From positions 1-6,799 of the forward strand of contig JBDHZU010000107.1 of the NCBI GenBank assembly GCA_039812085.1: a DNA stretch of 6,799 nucleotides, written 5' to 3'. Position 1 is the first letter of the stretch. The number at the start of each line of letters is the position of its first letter. The translations under genes were made by a program, and so were the position numbers. Positions 1 through 5,514 of the stretch are shown piece after piece. The notes below the pieces were generated by a model, which saw nothing but the letters and a program-made list of their open reading frames with translations, was not told the origin of the DNA and did not search any database. This stretch comes from JBDHZU01 sp039812085 (GTDB taxonomy: Bacteria; Actinomycetota; Actinomycetes; S36-B12; UBA10799).

Positions 1-3000
1 GCATTGAACTGACCCGTGGTGAAGTCTTCTCGAGTGCTCGCGGCTGCCTTGTTACGCAGCATCGACTTGGGGGTGAACACGATGAGCGGCTTGTGATGAC
101 CGGCCAACGCTTGCCAACGCAGAGAGTGGAAGTACGAGGCGGGAGTCGATGGCATGACGATGGTCATGTTGTCTTGAGCTGCCAGTTGCAGGAATCGTTC
201 TGGTCGCGCCGACGAGTGGTCGGGGCCTTGTCCTTCATAGCCGTGGGGCAGAAGCAGGACGACGCCGGAGGTTTGCCCCCACTTTTGTTCACCACTGCTG
301 ACGAACTCGTCAATGATGGTTTGCGCACCATCAGCAAAGTCACCGAACTGGGCTTCCCACAACACCAACGCTTGTGGGCGGGCAACGGAGTAGCCGTACT
401 CGAATCCCATCGCCGCGAACTCCGACAGCAGGGAGTCGTAGGCATGGAACTTGCCTTGATCGTCAGACAGATTCTTTAGTGGGGCGTATTCCTCGCCGTT
501 ATCGCGATCCACGATTACTGCATGACGTTGACCGAAGGTTCCACGGCGGGAGTCTTGGCCGGCCAAACGAATCGTCCGGCCTTCCAACAGAAGCGATCCG
601 AAGGCGAGGGTTTCTCCCATGCCCCAGTCGATCGTGCCGTCATCGATCATCTGTGCACGCCGCTGCAATTGCGGTGCTAATCGCTTGTGGACAGTGAAGC
701 CTTCGGGTAGATCGATCTGACTGTTCACGATCCGCTTGATGGTTTCCTCGCTGATCGCGGTCACACTGTGCGCGGGGAATGCCGGTGCGGGAGTGATCTG
801 GGTCGCGTGATCTACCCCGGTCTCGCGAGTCGCAGCGAATACTCGTTCCAGCTGATCCTGGTAATCGCGCAGGGCCTGTTCGGCTTCTTCCACAGTGATG
901 TCGCCGCGACCGATGAGTGCTTCGGTGTAGAGCTTTCGCACACTGCGCTTGTTATCGATGATGTTGTACATCAGCGGTTGAGTCAGCGACGGATCGTCTG
1001 CCTCGTTGTGACCCCGCTTGCGGTAGCAGAGCATGTCGATGACGATGTCTTTGTTGAACGTCTGCCGGTATTCGAAGGCCAGCGCGGCTACTCGTACACA
1101 CGCTTCTGGATCGTCACCGTTGACGTGGAAGATGGGTGCTTGCACCATGCGGGCCACGTCTGAGGCGTACACCGTCGAACGGGATTCTTCCGGAGCCGTG
1201 GTGAAACCGACTTGGTTGTTCACGATCAAGTGAATCGTGCCGCCAGTGCGGTAACCGCGTAGCTGCGAAAGGTTCAGGGTTTCCGTGACGATCCCCTGCC
1301 CGGCGAACGCCGCGTCGCCATGCATCAGCACCGGAAGCACGGGGAACTCTTCGCCTCGATCCAGCAGGTCCTGCTTGGCTCGGGTGATTCCTTCCAACAC
1401 CGGATTGACCGCTTCTAGGTGGCTGGGGTTAGCGGCCAGGTAGACCGGAATCTGCTGACCACCCAGCGCAGTGAAGACACCTTCAGAACCAAGGTGATAC
1501 TTCACATCACCTGAGCCCTGCACGGATCCTTCGCTCGCACTGCCCTCAAATTCACGGAAGATCTGCTCGTAGTCCTTGCCAGCAATGTTTGCCAACACGT
1601 TGAGTCGGCCACGGTGCGGCATGCCGATGCAGACCTCTTCCAAGCCACTTTCGGCAGCGCTGGTCAGGATCTCGTCCAAGATAGTGATGGCGGATTCGCC
1701 ACCCTCCAGACTGAATCGCTTCTGCCCGACGTACTTGGTTTGAAGGAAGTTCTCGAATGCTTCGGCAGCGTTGAGGCGTCGCAAGATCGACAGTTGTTCT
1801 TCTCGTGCGGGTGGAGAGTAAGGCCGTTCAATCCGGGCCTGCATCCACTCGCGTTCGACCGGATCCTGAATGTGCATGTATTCCACGCCGATAGTGCGGC
1901 AGTACGAGTCCCGCAGCACACCCAAGATGTTTCGTAGCTTGGCGAATGGTTCGCCGCCGAATCCGCCGGTGGCGTATTCGCGATCGAGGTCCCACAGCGT
2001 CAACCCGTGGGTAGCGACATCCAGGTCAGGATGTGAGCGCTGGTGGTATTCCAGCGGATCGATATCTGCCATGAGGTGACCGCGAACGCGATAGGCGTGG
2101 ATGAGCTGCTGTACGCGCGCGGTCTTGGACACTTGGTCGTCGTGCGTGGTGGCGATGTCACGTGCCCAGCGAATCGGTTCGTAGGGAATTCGCAGAGACT
2201 TGAAGATGCGGTCGTAGAAACTGTCGGCACCCAGCAGCAATTGGTGGACGCGAGCAAGGAACTCGCCGCTTTGTGCGCCTTGGATGATGCGGTGGTCATA
2301 GGTGGAGGTCAGCGTCATGATCTTGCTGATGGCTTGACCAGCGACCGTCTCCTCGGCAGCGCCTTGCCACTCGGCGGGGTATTCCAACGCGCCCGCACCG
2401 ATGATGGCTCCCTGCCCAGGCATGAGACGAGGAACGGAATGAACAGTGCCAATGGTTCCTGGGTTAGTCAACGTGATTGTGGTCCCCGCGAAGTCATCAA
2501 CTCCGAGGCGTCCGAGTCGGGCTCGGCGTACGAGGTCGTCGTAGGCGATCCAGAAACGACCGAAGTCCATCTCGTCGGCACCCTTAATGCTGGGCACCAG
2601 TAGCTGACGGGTTCCGTCGTCCTTTGCCAGGTCGATTGCCAGACCGATGTTGACGTGCGGGTGCGTGACCACGGTGGGCTTGCCGTCAACGATGGAGAAC
2701 GACGAGTTCATCGACGGAAGTTCTTTAGCGGCCTGGACCACAGCGAAGGCCAATAGGTGGGTGAAGCTGACCTTGCCGCCGCGTCCACGCGTCAGGTGGT
2801 TGTTGATGACGATGCGGTTGTCGATCAATAGCTTGGCCGGGACTGCTCGAACACTGGTCGCTGTTGGCAGTTCCAGGCTTGCTTCCATGTTCGTCACTAC
2901 TCGGGCGGCTGGCCCTCGCAGAATGCGAGTGGTGTCTTCGGCAGCAGGTTGCGGCAGTGCGGTATCGGTTGTCGGTGACGGCTTGGCAGGTGCAGCGGAT

Positions 3001-3248
3001 GGTTCTGCGTGCGGAATAGGTGCAGCGTTGGGGGAGGTATGCGGAGCAGCATCTGGGGTTGACCGGGGAGTCTTCGCTGCCGCGCCAGGAGCGCGGTCAG
3101 AGGGGGTGTAGTCGGCGAAGAAGTCCCACCAGGCGGGATCTACGGAGTTCTTATCGGCGAGGTACCGCTCGTAGATCTCGTCGACCATCCATTCGTTGGG
3201 ACCAAATGCGTCGGCGGCAATGCTGTTTCCGTTAGTGCCGTTAATCAC
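1..3248 (-). CDS. kgd: Multifunctional 2-oxoglutarate metabolism enzyme (SucB-like acyltransferase fused to 2-oxoglutarate dehydrogenase E1), 3' end outside window
   Basis: This enzyme decarboxylates 2-oxoglutarate with thiamine diphosphate and feeds the product into succinyl-CoA formation with a lipoylated E2 and E3. The frame stays open for 1082 codons to the window edge. Residues about 12-36 carry the conserved N-terminal FGPNEWMVDEIYERY and VDPAWWDFFADY segments. A Pro/Ala-rich linker follows to about residue 105. The acyltransferase core (about 109-360) contains ATSVRAVPAKLLIDNRIVINN and the catalytic DHRIIQG with His319. The E1 part starts near 375 and shows GMPHRGRLNVLANI, the thiamine-diphosphate HGDAAFAGQG at 643-652, CYRKRGHNEADDP, GQDSRRGTFGQRHAV and LLPHGYEGQGPDHSSARPER. 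No lipoyl domain precedes the acyltransferase core, as in mycobacterial Kgd. That protein has about 1230 residues, so roughly 130-150 are missing here. The GTG at 3248 is the only usual start after an in-frame TGA; its ribosome binding site is weak. In mycobacteria, acetyl-CoA and the FHA protein GarA regulate the homologue; neither can be seen here. Confidence 0.97.
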   Translation of the reverse strand, partial: MINGTNGNSIAADAFGPNEWMVDEIYERYLADKNSVDPAWWDFFADYTPSDRAPGAAAKTPRSTPDAAPHTSPNAAPIPHAEPSAAPAKPSPTTDTALPQPAAEDTTRILRGPAARVVTNMEASLELPTATSVRAVPAKLLIDNRIVINNHLTRGRGGKVSFTHLLAFAVVQAAKELPSMNSSFSIVDGKPTVVTHPHVNIGLAIDLAKDDGTRQLLVPSIKGADEMDFGRFWIAYDDLVRRARLGRLGVDDFAGTTITLTNPGTIGTVHSVPRLMPGQGAIIGAGALEYPAEWQGAAEETVAGQAISKIMTLTSTYDHRIIQGAQSGEFLARVHQLLLGADSFYDRIFKSLRIPYEPIRWARDIATTHDDQVSKTARVQQLIHAYRVRGHLMADIDPLEYHQRSHPDLDVATHGLTLWDLDREYATGGFGGEPFAKLRNILGVLRDSYCRTIGVEYMHIQDPVEREWMQARIERPYSPPAREEQLSILRRLNAAEAFENFLQTKYVGQKRFSLEGGESAITILDEILTSAAESGLEEVCIGMPHRGRLNVLANIAGKDYEQIFREFEGSASEGSVQGSGDVKYHLGSEGVFTALGGQQIPVYLAANPSHLEAVNPVLEGITRAKQDLLDRGEEFPVLPVLMHGDAAFAGQGIVTETLNLSQLRGYRTGGTIHLIVNNQVGFTTAPEESRSTVYASDVARMVQAPIFHVNGDDPEACVRVAALAFEYRQTFNKDIVIDMLCYRKRGHNEADDPSLTQPLMYNIIDNKRSVRKLYTEALIGRGDITVEEAEQALRDYQDQLERVFAATRETGVDHATQITPAPAFPAHSVTAISEETIKRIVNSQIDLPEGFTVHKRLAPQLQRRAQMIDDGTIDWGMGETLAFGSLLLEGRTIRLAGQDSRRGTFGQRHAVIVDRDNGEEYAPLKNLSDDQGKFHAYDSLLSEFAAMGFEYGYSVARPQALVLWEAQFGDFADGAQTIIDEFVSSGEQKWGQTSGVVLLLPHGYEGQGPDHSSARPERFLQLAAQDNMTIVMPSTPASYFHSLRWQALAGHHKPLIVFTPKSMLRNKAAASTREDFTTGQFN

Positions 3249-3314
3249 TTCGAGGACGTCGCTTTCAATCGACTGTGCGTTGGCTATCCGTCAAGACAAG
3301 GATATGCCCGTTCG

Positions 3315-3348
3315 GTCCTCGTCGCGCTCAGGCAGTGCCGGTGAGGAC
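3315..3348 (+). repeat. Inverted repeat with a potential 10-bp stem
   Basis: The arms are GTCCTCGTCG (3315-3324) and CGGTGAGGAC (3339-3348), with a 14-base loop. The outer six pairs are perfect, followed by two G-U pairs and two more Watson-Crick pairs when read as plus-strand RNA. In minus-strand RNA the two wobbles become A-C mismatches, so any RNA structure favours the amidase leader. No T-run follows, so it is not an intrinsic terminator. It could equally be a protein-binding site or chance. Confidence 0.35.
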
Positions 3349-3407
3349 AGGTGGGTCACATTGGCTATTTCCGATCACCCGCGGTGACCTTGCTTTCCAC
3401 TAACGCA

Positions 3408-3437
3408 AGCAGGGTTGCTCTTAACCTGCTCTAAGAG
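3408..3437 (+). repeat. Two overlapping, mutually exclusive inverted repeats upstream of the amidase gene
   Basis: AGCAGGGTT (3408-3416) can pair with AACCTGCT (3423-3430) with one bulged G and a 6-base loop. The overlapping pair CTCTTA (3418-3423) and TAAGAG (3432-3437) is a perfect 6-bp repeat with an 8-base spacer. Both use 3423-3430, in an arm or in the spacer, so they cannot form together. The TAACCT possible -10 element lies within them. They end about 33 bases before the chosen start codon. An operator or a leader-RNA switch is possible; neither is demonstrated. Confidence 0.4.
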
Positions 3438-3470
3438 ACCCGCAGCCAGAAATGCGGTTGCGTGGAATGC

Positions 3471-4610
3471 ATGTTGAATCCGCTGTTACGAACCCGAATA
3501 ACGAACGAGACGGGCGATGCATCCGTCCTGGCAATACACCCACTACGTCGGGTGGCATCGATCCTGGCCATTGGTTCGGTGGCAGTGATTGGATTCGGAC
3601 TTCCGGCAGATGCGCATGGCCCGCCCGGTGATGTGGGAACATCCGCATCTGACCTCGCGGGTGACTACCTCAACCCGCAGCCGACGACTCGTTCGACGGT
3701 TAACCCGTGGCCCAAAGCCGCCAGCATCGTGGCCAAGTTCAAGGCATATGGGTTGAAGCCCATTCTGGAGTCCGGCTATGCCAGCCCAGTCTGGGAAGCC
3801 AATGCCAACTTGGCGGGGGCAGGAACAGATATGCGAGCAGTCGTCATGCATGACACCGGAACGATGGTGCCGGCATCCAAACTACGTGTGACTCATTCCC
3901 TGAACTGGATCATGAATGGGGTGAAGAGTTCGAAGGGAAAGACGGTGCGTGCCTCCCACCTCTATGTGGATCGGGCAGGACAACTGCATGTCGTCTACCT
4001 CGGTCGTACGTGGCATGCCGGTGCGGGTGACTCCATGTTCGGAGTGCCCGCTAACAAGATGAACGGCTACTCGATGGGTATCGAGATCGAATCCCACGGA
4101 GGTGGAGTAAAGGATCTCACTGCTGCACAGATCGCCACTGCGGCTAAGGCTGCCGGTGCGCTACTCGATGTGGCTGGACTTCCCACTTCGCGAGCGATCA
4201 ACCACAAGGACTACGCAGGTCGAGTGCAGGGCAAGGTGGATACGGCATATGCAGCGTCGTGGTGGCGGTCGCGGATTGCTGCTGCGCGCTCCGCAGCAAC
4301 CTCGAAGGTGAAGCTGGACCCCAAGGCGGTCTCGGTCTCCGCGTTGAAGGCTGGTTACGAGAATGCGCATGTGAAGAAGTACCAAAAAGCGCTGCGGACT
4401 AAGGCGAAGAAGGCGCGGATCTCGCTGAAGAAGGTCAACCCGTCGGGTGCGACGGGTTATTACGGAAGCGAGACCAAAGCGTTGACTCGGGCGCTACTGG
4501 TCAAGTGGAAGGCCAAGAACAAGACCTGGCGCACGTACTGGAATAAGAATCCGCACACGGTTCCGCGGGCCGCCATGCTGACCAAATTGGGGTTACACCC
4601 CACGCAGTAA
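3471..4610 (+). CDS. Secreted N-acetylmuramoyl-L-alanine amidase (Amidase_2/PGRP fold) with basic C-terminal putative peptidoglycan-binding region
   Basis: This is a zinc hydrolase expected to cut the bond between N-acetylmuramic acid and the stem peptide of peptidoglycan outside the membrane. Numbering is for the 379-residue product. Residues 1-27 are a long n-region ending in LRR; a hydrophobic stretch covers about 28-45 and ALA-type cleavage is likely after ADA at 46-48. The catalytic domain spans about 75-270. Likely zinc ligands are His127 (AVVMHDTG), His245 (INHKDYAG) and Asp257, with Lys255 two residues earlier as in AmpD and T7 lysozyme. SMGIEIES (Glu205, Glu207) matches the IGIE strand and WHAGAG has His182. 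The region from about 285 is Lys-rich and resembles endolysin-type PG-binding modules (KKYQKALR, GYYGSETKALTRA, final LTKLGL). I chose ATG 3471 because GGA lies 4 bases before it; an in-frame GTG at 3462 would add three residues. The RR pair lacks the rest of a good Tat motif. The exact physiological role is unknown. Confidence 0.88.
   Translation: MLNPLLRTRITNETGDASVLAIHPLRRVASILAIGSVAVIGFGLPADAHGPPGDVGTSASDLAGDYLNPQPTTRSTVNPWPKAASIVAKFKAYGLKPILESGYASPVWEANANLAGAGTDMRAVVMHDTGTMVPASKLRVTHSLNWIMNGVKSSKGKTVRASHLYVDRAGQLHVVYLGRTWHAGAGDSMFGVPANKMNGYSMGIEIESHGGGVKDLTAAQIATAAKAAGALLDVAGLPTSRAINHKDYAGRVQGKVDTAYAASWWRSRIAAARSAATSKVKLDPKAVSVSALKAGYENAHVKKYQKALRTKAKKARISLKKVNPSGATGYYGSETKALTRALLVKWKAKNKTWRTYWNKNPHTVPRAAMLTKLGLHPTQ
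4588..4602 (-). terminator. Weak candidate terminator hairpin for the siroheme operon, inside the amidase 3' end
   Basis: Read on the minus strand, TGGGGT pairs perfectly with ACCCCA around a 3-base GTA loop and is followed by ATTTGG. It begins 13 bases past the chelatase TAG stop. The 6-bp GC-rich stem is short and the following T-run is only three bases, so termination would be inefficient. It overlaps the last codons of the convergent amidase gene. On the plus strand the same hairpin has no T-run after it and lies before the amidase stop. Confidence 0.3.
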
Positions 4611-4615
4611 TTCGG

Positions 4616-5416
4616 CTAGCTACGCGGAACGAGCGGAGCAACTTCCGGAGCAGTCGCCAAGGCGGCGTCCACTCGCTTGCACACAACCTCAACTGCAGCA
4701 TCGGTGGAGTGCAGGGTGCTCGTCACTGGTGTGGCACCAGCCTCGCGGGCTTCGGTTGCGATCCGCTGACTGAGAACGCCCGGTGCGATGACGAAGGGTG
4801 CCACCACGATCCGTTCGACGTTGCTTTCATGCAGGGTGGAGACGGCATCTGCCACTCGCGGCCCGGGGCCAGAAGCGAATGCCACTGCGGAACCACCCCA
4901 GCCGTGGGAACGCCATTCCAATGCCAAGGCAGCGTGGCGGGCACGGGCCGATTCATAGGCCGAACCAGCGCTTGCCAAGACCACGCCGGTATCTGCAGCA
5001 GGTCGGAAACCGGATGCCTTGAGCACCACATCGAGTCCCTTAAGCAGAAGTGGATCGGCACCAATAGGGCGAGCCACCCGCAGCTTGACGCCTGGGTAGG
5101 AGATTTTGACGCGGTTCGTTGCCTCGGGCACATCCGAGGTGGCGTGGTAGGCCACGTTGAGCAGGAGGGGGACGACGATGATGTCGTCGATGCCGCGTTC
5201 TTGTAGGTGCTTCACCGCGCCATCGAGGCGGGCGCGGTCATGATCGAGCGAAGCCAGCGAGACAACGGTGTTCAATCGGTGGCCGACGCGACGAGCAAGC
5301 AGATCGTTGGCAAGGCGAGCGCGAGGATCAGGACTCCCGTGCGACAACAGGACGACGCCGTATGACTGACGTGCTGTGGGAAGAACCACGACATCGTTGT
5401 TTCGAGCTTGAGCCAC
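4616..5416 (-). CDS. Sirohydrochlorin chelatase, CbiX/SirB family, with two tandem chelatase-type domains
   Basis: The family inserts a divalent metal into sirohydrochlorin, giving siroheme with iron or entering the anaerobic cobalamin route with cobalt. The product has 266 residues from the chosen GTG. The N-terminal half (about 18-130) has both expected active-site histidines: His26 in LLSHGSPDPRA and His91 in PLLLNVAYHATSDVPEA. The C-terminal half (about 143-255) repeats the fold, but the matching positions read ASAGS (Ala150) and VIAPGVL (no His near 211-213), so only the first half should be catalytic. I chose GTG 5416 because a GGAGG lies five bases before it; a GTG at 5458 opens the same frame but has no such signal. 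The gene lies 97 bases downstream of cysG on the same strand, which favours iron insertion for siroheme. Cobalt specificity cannot be excluded from sequence. The stop lies 5 bases from the end of the convergent amidase gene. Confidence 0.88.
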   Translation of the reverse strand: MAQARNNDVVVLPTARQSYGVVLLSHGSPDPRARLANDLLARRVGHRLNTVVSLASLDHDRARLDGAVKHLQERGIDDIIVVPLLLNVAYHATSDVPEATNRVKISYPGVKLRVARPIGADPLLLKGLDVVLKASGFRPAADTGVVLASAGSAYESARARHAALALEWRSHGWGGSAVAFASGPGPRVADAVSTLHESNVERIVVAPFVIAPGVLSQRIATEAREAGATPVTSTLHSTDAAVEVVCKRVDAALATAPEVAPLVPRS

Positions 5417-5421
5417 GTCGA

Positions 5422-5426
5422 CCTCC
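5422..5426 (-). promoter_or_regulatory. Ribosome binding site of the chelatase gene
   Basis: GGAGG on the minus strand ends five bases (TCGAC) before the GTG at 5416. It is the strongest Shine-Dalgarno match I noticed in the window and is the reason for choosing that start over GTG 5458 or the ATG at 5428. Confidence 0.7.
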
Positions 5427-5481
5427 ATCACCTTGTGTTCGTTCAGAGTACGGCGCACAAACGAGATCGGCAGCTAACTCG

Positions 5482-5514
5482 CGGGTGTTTTGCCCGATCG
5501 CCACTCGATCGAGT
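5482..5514. repeat. Palindrome and small hairpin in the cysG-chelatase spacer
   Basis: ACTCGATCGAGT (5503-5514) is a perfect 12-bp palindrome that includes the last base of the cysG TGA stop on the minus strand. Beside it, CGGG (5482-5485) and CCCG (5493-5496) flank a 7-base loop. CGATCG occurs at 5495-5500 and 5506-5511, 11 bases apart, close to one helical turn. CGATCG also occurs elsewhere in the window within coding sequence, so the motif alone is not special. An operator or RNA-processing site is possible but unproven. Confidence 0.35.

Larger units (their letters stand above)
3249..3470. promoter_or_regulatory. Divergent intergenic region between kgd and the amidase gene
   Basis: These roughly 220 bases must hold the 5' signals of both divergent genes. 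I see no convincing small ORF or RNA gene. On the minus strand, TATCCT at 3304-3299 fits the actinobacterial -10 pattern TAnnnT and lies about 50 bases before the kgd GTG. A TTGACG hexamer lies closer to the gene, with no good -10 after it. On the plus strand, TAACCT at 3422-3427 fits the -10 pattern but lacks a recognisable -35. Inverted repeats lie at 3315-3348, 3354-3389, 3408-3430 and 3418-3437. The promoter assignments are inference from short motifs and are weak. Confidence 0.4.

Noticed and set aside
2043..3111. Long plus-strand open frames opposite kgd (2043-2603 and 2647-3111)
   Set aside because: They are antisense to an uninterrupted, motif-rich Kgd frame, show no recognisable domain, and are rich in low-complexity Ala/Gly/Arg/Ser as expected for the shadow of a G+C-rich gene.
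3249..3470. ydaO-type c-di-AMP riboswitch before the amidase gene
   Set aside because: The genomic context fits, but I cannot find the conserved GGGGA-type core elements in order. A covariance-model search (Rfam RF00379) would settle it; I expect no hit.
3537..3575. Tat signal in the amidase leader
   Set aside because: A twin arginine precedes the hydrophobic stretch, but the following residues (V-A-S) do not fit the usual hydrophobic pair of the motif, so a Sec signal is more likely.
4709..5206. Plus-strand 165-codon frame opposite the chelatase
   Set aside because: It overlaps the chelatase domain completely, has no family motif or good ribosome binding site, and its Cys/His/Gly-rich composition is what the antisense frame produces.
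5417..5458. Longer chelatase start at GTG 5458 (280 residues)
   Set aside because: It has no Shine-Dalgarno match, adds 14 residues outside the chelatase fold, and would bury the clear GGAGG at 5422-5426 inside coding sequence.
5417..5513. Cobalamin riboswitch or a small gene in the cysG-chelatase spacer
   Set aside because: The spacer is under 100 bases, too short for a cobalamin riboswitch, has no recognisable B12 box, and has no credible start with a ribosome binding site apart from the chelatase start itself.
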